A stretch of 64,000 bases of DNA from Sutcliffiella horikoshii (GTDB lineage: Bacteria > Bacillota > Bacilli > Bacillales > Bacillaceae_I): the NCBI GenBank assembly GCA_001636495.1, contig KV440964.1, forward strand, positions 3,302,666 to 3,366,665, given 5' to 3'. The number at the start of each line of letters is the position of its first letter. Within the stretch, counting starts at the first letter, position 1. Both the position numbers and the translations under genes were made by a program. Under the pieces are notes generated by a model that had not been told where the DNA came from, did not search any database, and was given only the letters and a program-made list of their open reading frames with translations. Positions 25,506 through 34,600 of the stretch are shown here, one piece after another.

Positions 25506-25820
25506 CTAGCCGATTTCCTCTTCTAAAATTTCCAGTACGACGGCCGCTCTTTCTTTATCCAACTTCACGGAGAAATGCGTTTCCTCACTTATGTTCAAGT
25601 TACGCCTAATCTCAATGGGTATATTGACCTTCCCATTGTTGGAAACTATTGATTCATTATAAATATGCTCTTCATTGATTGGTTTCATGACTAACCCTAA
25701 AGGCTGTTCCATAATCATCAATACATCGCCATCGGAAATTTGCAGTTGTTCACGAATTGACTTGGGAATGGTTAAATGGCCAGATTTACGAATTCTTCGA
25801 AACTCTTTCGTTTGGCTCAT
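25506..25820 (-). CDS. Tandem AbrB/SpoVT-fold protein
   Basis: The 104-residue product contains two swapped-hairpin AbrB-like units in tandem: residues about 5-50 (RIRKSGHLTIPKSIREQLQISDGD) and about 58-100 (SIVSNNGKVNIPIEIRRNLNISEE). Single-unit relatives are antitoxins or transition-state regulators that dimerise to bind DNA; two units in one chain would be a covalent dimer. ATG 25818-25820 is chosen with TAGGAG upstream. No toxin gene is adjacent. Probably a DNA-binding regulator of unknown target. Confidence 0.8.
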   Translation of the reverse strand: MSQTKEFRRIRKSGHLTIPKSIREQLQISDGDVLMIMEQPLGLVMKPINEEHIYNESIVSNNGKVNIPIEIRRNLNISEETHFSVKLDKERAAVVLEILEEEIG

Positions 25821-25971
25821 AGAGGACACTCCTATTTTTTTATACTTATTCCCTGCTTTGTTGAAATGAAAACGAAAACTCCTCTGAAAGTTATCGTGGC
25901 ATGAACATATCGTGCTAATCGGTGAGGTAACTCCTTTGCACTAAGGAAAGGGGGAGAACAAGAAAAGATAA

Positions 25972-26643
25972 CTATAGTCTACCTATTTTGGCAATAAGGT
26001 CTGACTCCACTACATGGACACCCTCTCTTCCATTTTTCAGGAATTTCACCATGGCCTTGGCAACTTCCTTTCCATGTATGGACTGGTATTTTTGCAGCTT
26101 TCCTCTCAACAAAGGATTGATAGCCTTTCCTAGGACCTCTCCTGCTTTCTCTCCCAATCTAAATTCCTTCCTGTCTCCAAGAAGTAAAGATGGTCTGAAT
26201 AGGTAAGTCGAGGGGATCCCTATCTCAGCCACCGCTTTTTCCATCTCTCCTTTAACCTGATTGTAAAAGAACTTGGAATTCGCATCAGCCCCGATTGCCG
26301 AAACGACAGCTATCCTCTTGACACCACACTCCATGGCTAGCCGGGCTGCTTCTACTACATAATCATAATCAACTTTACGAAAGTTCTCGTTTGATCCTGC
26401 TTTTTTCTTTGTTGTACCAAGACAGATGTAGAGATCGTCCACCTGAAAAAATTGCTTATAGGATGACAGATGGGTAAAATCGGCTGTAACCTCGGTCAAT
26501 TTTGGGTGTTCCTCTGGGATATGTCTTCTGACTAAAATAGTAAGGGTTTCATAATCCGAATTTTGCAAAATCTCTTCCTTCAAGTGAGCTCCTATCAGAC
26601 CTGTTGCTCCAATTAATAAAGCACTTCTTTTTATATTCATCAT
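25972..26643 (-). CDS. NAD(P)-binding oxidoreductase, TIP30/YraR-like
   Basis: The 223-residue Rossmann protein has GATGLIGAHL at the N-terminus, LYICLGTTKKKAGS and KVDYDYVVEAARLA, characteristic of the HTATIP2/TIP30 group of atypical short-chain dehydrogenases. The active-site pattern YNQVKGEME (YxxxK) is present. Substrate unknown. Monocistronic. Confidence 0.8.
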   Translation of the reverse strand: MMNIKRSALLIGATGLIGAHLKEEILQNSDYETLTILVRRHIPEEHPKLTEVTADFTHLSSYKQFFQVDDLYICLGTTKKKAGSNENFRKVDYDYVVEAARLAMECGVKRIAVVSAIGADANSKFFYNQVKGEMEKAVAEIGIPSTYLFRPSLLLGDRKEFRLGEKAGEVLGKAINPLLRGKLQKYQSIHGKEVAKAMVKFLKNGREGVHVVESDLIAKIGRL

Positions 26644-26699
26644 AGGTACTCCTCTGCCTTTGTTATTTCCTTTATACCAAACTCAGGCGTTTTCTACAA

Positions 26700-27713
26700 C
26701 TATTCGCGCTTTTTTGACAGTTCCTTTCTGTCTGCAGTTGCCGGTGGTTTTTCCATCCACCGATGGTTTACCATAATATCTGCACCGGATTTTGCAAGCA
26801 AAGCTGATTCTGATGAAAGCTTTTCATATTTCATTGCAATATCTGTCCTTTGACTTGCAGAGGCTGCCGTCGCATAATTGCCTATTCCGGCCGCTATCAT
26901 CATGCTGTTGTGAAACATCATCAGCTTGTCAGAAAAAGGCGGTATCTTTGAATCCGTTATGGAATAGTCTGCTGACATAGGAGCTTGTATATCATCCTTC
27001 ATCAAGATATCAATGAAAGTCTTAATATGACTATGGGCCATCTGCTTGCCTTTCACCATAAACTCCCGGACTTCCTTATGCATTGCTGTCTGTGAGAACG
27101 CAGTACACAACATCATGCCAATCTGATTGGTCTCAATGTTAAGGCTTAGATGGGTCACTTCAATGGTGTTCAAGGTCCTTTTATTAACGAATGGATTCAT
27201 TCCACTGAAGTATTTTGGGTCATCAACAAATTCAGCCTTTTCTGGAATAACGGTATATGGCTTTTTGGTATATAACCCTCTTTTCAATAAAAGTTCTGTG
27301 GATTCATTGAATAGATCTACCGTACGTTGCAAAAAAGTGCTATAAAGCTTTCTTATATCCTTTCTTGATACCGCACCAAGGCTCGCACCATATGTAATCA
27401 TCCCTATTTTCGCCATTTGTAAAATATAGGATAGCTTAAATGAGTCAGAAAATAGGCGTGGTGCTTGAAAGTTAATATCATTTTCTGAAAACCCTATCGG
27501 CGTAGGGTATTGTTCCTTCCAAAAAACGGACTTCAGTTCGTTTTCGTTGTTGGAAGCCACATCAAACGCCTTTGCAACCACTTCTCTGATTTCTTTATCT
27601 TCTACACATTCCAAAAAATATCTCAGCACACACGCTGACATGGAATTGTTCATATATAAGGTCCACAATGTGCTTGTCTCCGCTGACGTCAATTCTGTCG
27701 TATGATTGGTCAT
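26700..27713 (-). CDS. DUF3231 family protein, two repeats
   Basis: The 337-residue helical protein has two homologous halves (about 8-165 and 180-330), each with a ferritin-like four-helix pattern: ETSTLWTLYMNNSMS versus TIEVTHLSLNIETNQ, and MITYGASLGAVSRKDI versus MMIAAGIGNYATAASASQRTDI. This is the DUF3231 pattern known from Bacillus, of unknown function. No signal peptide. Confidence 0.82.
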   Translation of the reverse strand: MTNHTTELTSAETSTLWTLYMNNSMSACVLRYFLECVEDKEIREVVAKAFDVASNNENELKSVFWKEQYPTPIGFSENDINFQAPRLFSDSFKLSYILQMAKIGMITYGASLGAVSRKDIRKLYSTFLQRTVDLFNESTELLLKRGLYTKKPYTVIPEKAEFVDDPKYFSGMNPFVNKRTLNTIEVTHLSLNIETNQIGMMLCTAFSQTAMHKEVREFMVKGKQMAHSHIKTFIDILMKDDIQAPMSADYSITDSKIPPFSDKLMMFHNSMMIAAGIGNYATAASASQRTDIAMKYEKLSSESALLAKSGADIMVNHRWMEKPPATADRKELSKKRE

Positions 27714-27800
27714 TTAGTTCCCCTCCTATGTTTTTTGTTATTATTTTCAAATGGAGTGAATTTTAGTATTGATAAAGGGGTGAATTTGAAAAAGAAGTGC

Positions 27801-27829
27801 AAAAAAAGAAACACAACCAAAGTTGTGTC
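27801..27829 (-). terminator. Terminator of the que operon
   Basis: ACACAAC-TTTG-GTTGTGT followed by TTCTTTTTTT on the minus strand. Confidence 0.85.
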
Positions 27830-27839
27830 ACTTCTTTTC

Positions 27840-28337
27840 TTATCTATTATCCACTTTTTCCGGATACAAATCGTGGTTCATAAGACGGTAATCGGCCATC
27901 TCTTCATATTTAGTTCCTGGTTTTCCATAGTTGGTGTAAGGGTCAATGGAGATGCCTCCACGTGGAGTGAACTTTCCCCATACCTCGATATACTTTGGAT
28001 CCATTAATTTAATTAAATCGTTCATGATGATATTCATGCAATCCTCATGGAAATCACCATGGTTGCGGAAGCTGAACAGATATAGCTTTAGTGATTTGCT
28101 TTCCACCATCAAATCACCTGGGATGTAACTAATGTAAATGGTCGCGAAATCTGGCTGATTTGTTTTCGGACATAGGCTTGTAAATTCCGGGCAGTTAAAT
28201 TTAACAAAATAATCCCTGTTTGGATGCTTGTTTTCAAATGTTTCCAACACATCCGGGGAGTAATTGAATAAGTAGTTTGTACCTTGGTTCCCTAGAAGGG
28301 TTACACCCTCCAGTTCTGAATCTTTTCTTCCTGACAT
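27840..28337 (-). CDS. queF: NADPH-dependent preQ0 reductase QueF
   Basis: This 165-residue enzyme reduces preQ0 to preQ1 in queuosine synthesis. It has the catalytic Cys in [12 protein letters not shown], the QueF motif [15 protein letters not shown] and a C-terminal [15 protein letters not shown] 28335-28337 is chosen with AAGGAGAGAG eight bases upstream, giving exactly the B. subtilis length. It is the last gene of queC-D-E-F behind a preQ1 riboswitch. Confidence 0.96.
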   Translation of the reverse strand: MSGRKDSELEGVTLLGNQGTNYLFNYSPDVLETFENKHPNRDYFVKFNCPEFTSLCPKTNQPDFATIYISYIPGDLMVESKSLKLYLFSFRNHGDFHEDCMNIIMNDLIKLMDPKYIEVWGKFTPRGGISIDPYTNYGKPGTKYEEMADYRLMNHDLYPEKVDNR

Positions 28338-28354
28338 GTTCACTCTCTCCTTAT

Positions 28355-29077
28355 CTATACTCCGCGTTTATTGCCCCAAACCAATGTGTGCAGCTGTGGC
28401 AATACGCGGACGTTGTTCATTTCGTTATCTTTCATCACCTGATCAATCAACCACTCATACTTATTCAACAATATGCGGACCAGCTCTTCATCTTCTTCTG
28501 TTGTGGTGTCTTCATTCCCCACCTGCACGTAAAAAGCTACGTCTGAATATCTTTGATGGACCTTTTTGGCATAAGCTAAATCTCTCTCATCAAACACTAC
28601 TACTTTTAAAGACACATTTCGGATATCCACTCTTTCTAGGACATTGTCTAACATACTGAAATCGGTATCCATCCCTGAGCTTGGTGGTTTTGGTGAAATG
28701 GTCAGGTCATCGATTTTTGCAAGCCAGTCTTGCCATTTGCTTCCTTGGGTTTCCAAAGCCACTTTTATATCGTTTTCATGTAAAAGTTGGACAAGAACTC
28801 CGATATTCTTTAAAAGCGCAGGGTTACCTCCGGAAATAGTAACATGATTAAAAGCTGTTCCGCCAATTTCACGAAACCGATTAAAAATTTCCTTTGAGGT
28901 CATCAATACAATATCATCCCTTGCGCTGCCATCCCATGTAAAGGCGGAATCACACCAGGAGCAACGATAATCACATCCTGCTGTACGCACAAACATCGTT
29001 TTCTGACCAATGACCATCCCTTCGCCTTGAATGGTAGGGCCGAATATCTCTAGAACTGGTATTGTCGCTTTACTCAT
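28355..29077 (-). CDS. queE: 7-carboxy-7-deazaguanine synthase QueE
   Basis: This 240-residue radical-SAM enzyme converts carboxytetrahydropterin to carboxydeazaguanine. The CX3CX2C cluster site is in [15 protein letters not shown] (residues about 33-43), and the SAM-binding region SGGNPALL is clear. It overlaps the queD end by eight bases. Confidence 0.95.
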   Translation of the reverse strand: MSKATIPVLEIFGPTIQGEGMVIGQKTMFVRTAGCDYRCSWCDSAFTWDGSARDDIVLMTSKEIFNRFREIGGTAFNHVTISGGNPALLKNIGVLVQLLHENDIKVALETQGSKWQDWLAKIDDLTISPKPPSSGMDTDFSMLDNVLERVDIRNVSLKVVVFDERDLAYAKKVHQRYSDVAFYVQVGNEDTTTEEDEELVRILLNKYEWLIDQVMKDNEMNNVRVLPQLHTLVWGNKRGV

Positions 29078-29513
29078 CTTTCTTCCCCTTTTTTGGACGG
29101 TACATGCAATAGCTTGTTGGTGTCTCCCTTACAAATACCTGCAGGCAGGTCGGTTGGGAAGGGAGCGTCTTCAAATGATTTTCGATTGTTTCCCACATCG
29201 TTCTTGCGACCACTTCCGTTGTTGGGAAAAAATTCGGATCTTGATCATTAAAGACGTCCTTATGATCATTTAGGATGGTATGGTCAAATTTATCATGTAA
29301 AAGCTTTTTCAATGCTTGAAAGTTAACTAGAAAACCTGCTTCATCCAGTTCATCCCCCGCAACCGTCACATTGACGAAGTAGGTATGGCCGTGAATCTGT
29401 TTGCATTTACCAGCAGCATCTGTCGGGACATAATGTGCAGCTGCAATGTGCATATCTTTATTAAGTTCATAGCAATAATCATGCTGAACCTGTGGGTAGA
29501 TCTGTTGCATCAT
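29070..29513 (-). CDS. queD: 6-carboxytetrahydropterin synthase QueD
   Basis: This 147-residue enzyme of the 6-pyruvoyl-tetrahydropterin synthase fold has zinc-binding His residues in [10 protein letters not shown] and [10 protein letters not shown] and a catalytic Cys before QIHGH. It makes CPH4 from dihydroneopterin triphosphate. Its ATG overlaps the stop of queC. Confidence 0.95.
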   Translation of the reverse strand: MMQQIYPQVQHDYCYELNKDMHIAAAHYVPTDAAGKCKQIHGHTYFVNVTVAGDELDEAGFLVNFQALKKLLHDKFDHTILNDHKDVFNDQDPNFFPTTEVVARTMWETIENHLKTLPSQPTCLQVFVRETPTSYCMYRPKKGKKDE

Positions 29514-30181
29514 GAGGATACAACTCCTTTATTTTTTGCGGCAAGGTAATCATCCAAACCACGTTTTCTCAGTTTACATGCAGGGCACTCGCCACATCCA
29601 TCGGCAATTACCCCGTTATAACAGGTTAATGTCTTCGTTCTAACAAAGTCGAGGGAATCCAGTTCATCAGCAAGCTGCCATGTTTCCTCTTTGTTCAGCC
29701 ACATCAATGGTGTGTGAATGACAAACGGGTAGTCCATGGACAAATTCAACGTCACATTCATTGATTTGATGAATACATCACGACAGTCCGGGTAGCCACT
29801 GAAGTCTGTTTCACAAACACCAGTCACGATATGTCTCGCACCTATCTGCTTAGCTGCAACCGCTGCAAAGGAAAGGAATAGAAGGTTTCTGCCGTCCACG
29901 AACGTGCTAGGTAACTCCCCTTCTTTTTCTTCAATATCGATTTCATCTCGCGTTAAAGCATTTGGCGTTAATTGCCCCAGCAAGGACATATCAAGGATGC
30001 GGTGTTTTACACCAAGTTCTTTTGCAATATTTTTAGCGCATTCAATTTCCAGTTCATGTCGCTGCCCATAATGAAAAGTGACAGCCTCCACTTCATCAAA
30101 TTCCTTCATTGCCCACAGCAAGCATGTGGTACTGTCCTGCCCACCACTGAACACGACCATTGCTTTTTCCTGTTGCTTCAT
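29510..30181 (-). CDS. queC: 7-cyano-7-deazaguanine synthase QueC
   Basis: This 223-residue ATP-dependent enzyme makes preQ0. It has the PP-loop [13 protein letters not shown] and a C-terminal zinc site ([19 protein letters not shown]). AAAGGAGTGATGACACG precedes ATG. It is the first gene after the preQ1 riboswitch. Confidence 0.96.
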   Translation of the reverse strand: MKQQEKAMVVFSGGQDSTTCLLWAMKEFDEVEAVTFHYGQRHELEIECAKNIAKELGVKHRILDMSLLGQLTPNALTRDEIDIEEKEGELPSTFVDGRNLLFLSFAAVAAKQIGARHIVTGVCETDFSGYPDCRDVFIKSMNVTLNLSMDYPFVIHTPLMWLNKEETWQLADELDSLDFVRTKTLTCYNGVIADGCGECPACKLRKRGLDDYLAAKNKGVVSS

Positions 30182-30270
30182 CGTGTCATCACTCCTTTTG
30201 AAGTCACTGTCTATATCAAATAAAAAACGCTAACCAAAATTAATGGAGGCTAGCGCATAACATCAGAAAA

Positions 30271-30305
30271 AATAAAAAAACTATATCCTAAGGAATATAG
30301 TTTGG
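30271..30305 (-). terminator. Expression-platform terminator of the preQ1 riboswitch
   Basis: AAACTATATTCC…GGATATAGTTTTTTT on the minus strand, between the aptamer and queC. Confidence 0.85.
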
Positions 30306-30312
30306 TATCTGT

Positions 30313-30350
30313 CCTTAGTTTTTTATAGAGGGTATTTGCTAGAACCTCTC
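30313..30350 (-). promoter_or_regulatory. preQ1-I riboswitch aptamer
   Basis: The minus strand reads AGAGGTTCTAGC, then ACCCTCTATAAAAAACTAAGG. It matches the preQ1 class I aptamer: P1 stem AGAGG/CCTCT, the C-rich loop and the A-rich tail that forms the pseudoknot. With the terminator at 30271-30305 it should switch off queCDEF when preQ1 is abundant. Confidence 0.95.
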
Positions 30351-30482
30351 CTTACGCCCAAAAATAGACGTCAGACTTTATTCAATTTAACTTTGTTACT
30401 ATAACATATTTCAAAAAAAGATTCTACTATTTCTTGTGAGGCAATCAACGGAAATTCCCAATATCCGAAGGAAGTGTTAACT

Positions 30483-31817
30483 ATGGCAAGATCAGCAACC
30501 CTTTTACGCTTACGAACGAGCTTTTGGTATCTACCGTCTTTTTATGGTGGACTGGCATTTTTTTTGGCAATAGGTACATTGTTTCTTGATAACTATATTC
30601 TTTCCATCAAAGGTGCGGAGAATCAAATACCTTCCATATTTCTCTCCGACATCAGTCTTTCTCAAACTATTCTCAGCTCGATTGCATCTTCTCTGTTAAC
30701 GATGACTACCATTACCTTCTCCACCATTCTCGTTGTATTGACCACTTATCTGTCGGAATTTTCCCCGAGGGCTTTGCAGAATTTCATTACCGACCACTCC
30801 ACACAAAGAGTGCTTGGTATTTTTACGGCTGGGTTTATCTATTGCATCATCCTGCTCCTTTTTTTAAAAGAGACCACAGAAGAGCAGCTCTTTCTTGTCC
30901 CTTCCTTTGCAGTCGCCATTGCCATCCTTTGCTTAATTGTATTCGTATTTTTCATCCAACATGTCACCACCTGGATTCAGGTCAGCAATTTACTTCATAA
31001 CATAACCGTCGAGACGATGGAGTGTATGGAAGAACTGTTTGAAGAAAGTGATGCCTCCTTTCATGATGCACCATGGGATGATTGGGAGAGCCAGGAAATC
31101 TCCACGAAAGAGCCTGTGACCATCATGAGCAAGGAGCCCGGTTATGTACAGTATGTTGATGTAGAAGCATTATTGAAAGAAGCATATGAATCAGATTGCA
31201 TTGTCAGGGTGGAAAGACAGCAAGGGGATTATATCAATGAACATACGCCAATCCTTTCTGTATGGGGATCAGGTCAGAAAATAGAAAAAGATTCGTTCCG
31301 ATCATTGATTACCGTCTCCATTGCCAGAGCCCCATTGGAGGATGTGGAATTCGGAATAAGAAAAGTGACCGAAATCGGGGTAAGGGCCCTTTCATCCGGA
31401 ATAAACGATCCAAGTACTGCTGTCCATTGCATAGAACAACTTGGCACCCTGCTCTCAAAGCTCACATCCTTACAAGGGCCTCAACCCTATTTCAATGATA
31501 AGAATAGGAATCTTCGTGTGATTGTCAAAACACCCGACTTTTTCGATTACCTTGATATCGCCTTTTCTCCGATATTGCGTTACGGAAAAGTGGACATTGA
31601 TGTTATTTCATCCATTATTCATGTGCTCAAAATAATTTCCGATCATTCTCCAGCCTTTCGTAAAGAAGCGATTTGGAAATACACAAAACATACAATGGAA
31701 TCCATAAAAGAAGAAACCTATTATGAATTGGAAAAGGAGAAATTGAATAGGAATTTGAAGGAACTTTGTTTTTCGCTGGGACATGGGAAGGAATATCAAA
31801 GATTGTTTATAGAGTAA
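30483..31817 (+). CDS. DUF2254 family membrane protein
   Basis: This 444-residue protein has four N-terminal membrane helices (about 10-165) followed by a soluble C-terminal domain of about 270 residues (ISVWGSGQKI…ISSGINDPSTAVHCIEQL), the pattern of DUF2254. The GINDPSTA motif is strongly conserved in that family, whose role is unknown. ATG 30483 with GGAAGTG upstream is chosen over TTG 30474. Monocistronic, with a strong terminator. Confidence 0.85.
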   Translation: MARSATLLRLRTSFWYLPSFYGGLAFFLAIGTLFLDNYILSIKGAENQIPSIFLSDISLSQTILSSIASSLLTMTTITFSTILVVLTTYLSEFSPRALQNFITDHSTQRVLGIFTAGFIYCIILLLFLKETTEEQLFLVPSFAVAIAILCLIVFVFFIQHVTTWIQVSNLLHNITVETMECMEELFEESDASFHDAPWDDWESQEISTKEPVTIMSKEPGYVQYVDVEALLKEAYESDCIVRVERQQGDYINEHTPILSVWGSGQKIEKDSFRSLITVSIARAPLEDVEFGIRKVTEIGVRALSSGINDPSTAVHCIEQLGTLLSKLTSLQGPQPYFNDKNRNLRVIVKTPDFFDYLDIAFSPILRYGKVDIDVISSIIHVLKIISDHSPAFRKEAIWKYTKHTMESIKEETYYELEKEKLNRNLKELCFSLGHGKEYQRLFIE

Positions 31818-31820
31818 AAC

Positions 31821-31862
31821 AAGTGCCATTCCGTTGGTAGGAATGGCACTTCTGATTTTTTT
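31821..31862 (+). terminator. Terminator of the DUF2254 gene
   Basis: AAGTGCCATTCC and GGAATGGCACTT form a 12-bp stem, then a T-rich tail. Confidence 0.85.
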
Positions 31863-31904
31863 ATGTAGTATGTGAAAACAGCCTCATTGAAAGTTATATA
31901 GAAC

Positions 31905-32363
31905 CTATCGATCAAGCACCCCTACTCCTAACACCATATTGTTCCACAACACATCCTCTACTTTTTCCTGTTTCTCCTTTGGGCATTGGATCATGATGAC
32001 AAGGTCTGCATCTGAACCACGTTTACGCAAAGAATGCTCACTTTTTTTAGTAAAATAATAATCAATCAAAAATCCAAAGACAAACCCGAAAACAAGACCA
32101 AACAACCCCCAAAGAATGGGACCAAGATAAAAGATATATCCATAGATGACTCCCAGTAACATGAAGATGATACCAAAGATAGCCGCTAAATCAATCAAGC
32201 TCCGTCCATCCGAACGATGCATGGAGTCGATGACCTTCGTTTGAAATTTCATCTTGTCAAGTGGCATCACAAGAATCTGCTCTTTCGTGAGACCCAACTC
32301 TTCAAGTTCACGTAAAGTAAGTTCCATTTCCATGTTGTATTTGAATGTCGCGAAAATGTACAT
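31905..32363 (-). CDS. General-stress-like membrane protein, 152 aa
   Basis: The protein has a short N-terminal domain, a hydrophobic pair with Gly-rich spacing (AAIFGIIFMLLGVIYGY and GLVFGFVFGFLI, glycine-zipper-like) and a C-terminal soluble strand region ending VLGVGVLDR. The layout recalls DUF1269-type stress proteins, but the match is not certain. It follows the PGFG double-module gene by 17 bp and is probably co-transcribed with it. Confidence 0.65.
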   Translation of the reverse strand: MYIFATFKYNMEMELTLRELEELGLTKEQILVMPLDKMKFQTKVIDSMHRSDGRSLIDLAAIFGIIFMLLGVIYGYIFYLGPILWGLFGLVFGFVFGFLIDYYFTKKSEHSLRKRGSDADLVIMIQCPKEKQEKVEDVLWNNMVLGVGVLDR

Positions 32364-32380
32364 TACCTTCCAGCTCTTTT

Positions 32381-33145
32381 CTATATCGGCATTTTAAACT
32401 GACTATCCTGGTATTTTTTCTTCAATTCTCTTGCAAGGTATTTATCAATAAATTTATTCAGCTCCACCGCACTTACATATGAATCATAGGCAGCGAAACA
32501 ATAGATGGACGGTATAAACAGGAACCATTGAGGGACAAGTATGTTCGTTGCCCCCTGGAAATTTCCTACTAGTGTCATGTGAATAGCAGGAAAGACATTT
32601 GCTTGATAGGTAATAACCAGCCACCATGTCAGAACAAAAATAACCGACAGGACCCGTGTTACGTAGAGGTTCCCTAATCCAGGTGTCAAGAGGGACCAAA
32701 CAACCGCAAGCAGCGGATTCTTTTTGTCCAGGACATTGATTTCGATGGAGGAGGTGTTTTTAATAAGGATAGGAAAATCTTCGTGATAGGCCAAAGAATA
32801 ATGCTTATTCATCTCAACGGTCAATCGGTAGCTATCCCAGATAGAAAAAACATACATGCAGACATATATGATAATCCAGTGCTGATCTAATACAGCGATT
32901 GCTTCCTCATACCTGCCAATCATGGAAAGATAGATCGCTTCATTCAAATGTGCCAATGTATTAATAATAACTTCCCAAGAAATGAGGATGAACGCTGTCA
33001 GGTATTTGGATAACATAAAGTGACCGAAGCCAGGAAAGGCGGCTCCCCACCAAGCTACCACAAACGGTTTCCTGTAATGTAAAAGACTTGTTGTGTAGGG
33101 GCTTAAGATGGCAACATACCTTTTCTTTTCATGTTGATTTCCCAT
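32381..33145 (-). CDS. Two-module PGFG membrane protein
   Basis: The 254-residue protein consists of two related membrane modules: about residues 27-115 (AAFPGFGHFMLSKYLTAF…YEEAIAVL…WDSYRLTVEMNKHY) and about 145-240 (LLTPGLGNLYVTRVLSV…GATNILV…YDSYVSAVELNKF). Each has PGxG, a helix with a conserved N, I(Y/H)MxxxG, an Ala-rich turn, then (W/Y)DSY. The 157-residue protein encoded at 5801 is a one-module relative. No named family is recognised. Probably in one operon with the stress-like gene downstream. Confidence 0.7.
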   Translation of the reverse strand: MGNQHEKKRYVAILSPYTTSLLHYRKPFVVAWWGAAFPGFGHFMLSKYLTAFILISWEVIINTLAHLNEAIYLSMIGRYEEAIAVLDQHWIIIYVCMYVFSIWDSYRLTVEMNKHYSLAYHEDFPILIKNTSSIEINVLDKKNPLLAVVWSLLTPGLGNLYVTRVLSVIFVLTWWLVITYQANVFPAIHMTLVGNFQGATNILVPQWFLFIPSIYCFAAYDSYVSAVELNKFIDKYLARELKKKYQDSQFKMPI

Positions 33146-33224
33146 AATACATGCCCCTTTTTCTGTAATATCTTCCCATAGTATGCTTTCTATGGGCTTT
33201 CAATATACACACTCCTATACAGAG

Positions 33225-33261
33225 AAAGAGCCATTCCGCAAAGACAGGATGGCTCTTTTTC
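33225..33261. terminator. Bidirectional terminator
   Basis: AAAGAGCCATCC-type stem (AAAGAGCCAT…ATGGCTCTTTTT) after the DUF6254-like gene. Confidence 0.75.
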
Positions 33262-33268
33262 ATTTTTA

Positions 33269-33388
33269 TCATTTATTCTTTCCGGCTTCATCTGCAAGCT
33301 GTTCAAAACTTTTCACTTTACCGTGTTCATTCTGTGACTGCTTTCTTACTTTACGCTGTCTTTCCTGCTGGCTTTTGGATTGTGTCAT
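33269..33388 (-). CDS. DUF6254-like small basic protein, 39 aa
   Basis: The frame starts MTQSKSQQERQRKVRKQ and ends EQLADEAGKNK, a highly charged short protein like those annotated DUF6254 in Bacillus. AAGGAGCTGTAACG precedes ATG. No function known. Confidence 0.65.
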   Translation of the reverse strand: MTQSKSQQERQRKVRKQSQNEHGKVKSFEQLADEAGKNK

Positions 33389-33499
33389 CGTTACAGCTCC
33401 TTCGTTTCCTTATTATTTTTTCTTCCATAGTATGTACGTTTATCTGCTTGCCCTTAACTGTTAAAATAAGGGGAGACAAACTTGCGTGGGGGAAAACAA

Positions 33500-34114
33500 A
33501 TGAATCAATTACGCTTTACAATAATAATTTGGGTATTAGCAAACCTTTTATTAGGAATCAGTTTTCAGCTTACTGACCATTTTTGGATTCTTTTCCCCAT
33601 TTCCTTACTTATTCTTATGCTCATCAGTATAAGCTCAGGAGTGATTGACTCTAAAAATAAGAAGCCTCTCCTATCTCAGGATGTTGTTTATGGCATTGTG
33701 ACGGGTTCGATTTTGTATGGTGTATTTTTGGTGACATATCTCTTATTAAAAGTGCTACCTTTGCCTCTACTTCCTTATGTGGAGGAATTGTATAGAATTG
33801 TCGGTCCTTCTAGTTGGTGGCATTATGTCGCACTCATCCTCATTATCATCCCTGGGGAAGAGGTTTTTTGGAGAGGGTTTGTTCAACCGAGGTTGATAAG
33901 AGCAATGGGAAGGATTCAAGGATTAATGATTGCGGCTACCATGTATGCCCTTGCCCATATATGGACAGGAAATCCCATGCTTGTAGCAGCAGCTATGACG
34001 GCAGGTATCGTTTGGGGTGCTTTATACGAATGGAAGAAGTCACTTGTACTAATCATCATTTCTCATCTTGTTTTTGATTTATGGCTTTTGGTTATTTTTC
34101 CATTAAATTTCTGA
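33500..34114 (+). CDS. CPBP-family intramembrane metalloprotease
   Basis: This 204-residue, multi-helix protein carries the CPBP/Abi signature EEVFWRGFVQPRL (EExxxR, about residues 126-138) and the second motif ALAHIWTG with a metal-binding His. A further His is in ISHLVFD near the C-terminus. Relatives act as CAAX-type proteases or in bacteriocin self-immunity. ATG 33500 is chosen with GGGGGAAAACAA upstream. It may be co-transcribed with the c-like gene downstream. Confidence 0.85.
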   Translation: MNQLRFTIIIWVLANLLLGISFQLTDHFWILFPISLLILMLISISSGVIDSKNKKPLLSQDVVYGIVTGSILYGVFLVTYLLLKVLPLPLLPYVEELYRIVGPSSWWHYVALILIIIPGEEVFWRGFVQPRLIRAMGRIQGLMIAATMYALAHIWTGNPMLVAAAMTAGIVWGALYEWKKSLVLIIISHLVFDLWLLVIFPLNF

Positions 34115-34183
34115 TTATTGATATCGTTAATGAGCAATTTGAGATAAAATAGAAGCTTATGATATTGATTGTGGAGGGATTTT

Positions 34184-34585
34184 GTGGACGCGTTATATTT
34201 TTTTGTACTAGCTGCCGTAATAGCAAGCTTTGGTATATCCATTGCACTAAGATCAAGTATGGAAAAGCTTGTTCTTGAACCGGAGACTTTACCGCAGATA
34301 CAAAGTAAGTTTTTTATTTCTGTAGCTATAATTGAAGTATTACCAATCATACTTATCGTTTTGGGGTTTATTGGTTTAATGGATTCTACAGCAAGCGCAT
34401 TTATCCCGTTAGTTATTGTAGGTGCAACAGTACTAATTAATTTCATCATAAATTTGATGAAAAAGTCTGCATTGGAAAGTCAGGCACCAGATTTGAAAGA
34501 GAAACTGATGACATTCTTCCTGATGGGGAATGTACTGATGACGGCCCTCCCAATAGTGGCAGTAGTTGCGACCTTCATACGATAA
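34184..34585 (+). CDS. Double ATP-synthase-c-like membrane protein
   Basis: This 133-residue protein has four helices (about 4-23, 43-65, 71-91, 110-131). The first hairpin reads like F0 subunit c: IALRSSMEKLVLEPE corresponds to the GLIVSRTIEGIARQPE loop, and FFISVAIIEVLPIILIVL to MFIGVALVEALPIIAVV, with E51 at the ion-binding position. The second hairpin repeats the pattern (SALESQAPDLKEKL, FFLMGNVLMTALPIVAVV) but has Thr in place of Glu. GTG 34184 is chosen because GGAGGG is six bases upstream; TTG 34169 is the alternative. No ATP synthase genes are nearby. Confidence 0.65.
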   Translation: MDALYFFVLAAVIASFGISIALRSSMEKLVLEPETLPQIQSKFFISVAIIEVLPIILIVLGFIGLMDSTASAFIPLVIVGATVLINFIINLMKKSALESQAPDLKEKLMTFFLMGNVLMTALPIVAVVATFIR

Positions 34586-34600
34586 GATACTGTGCACACT

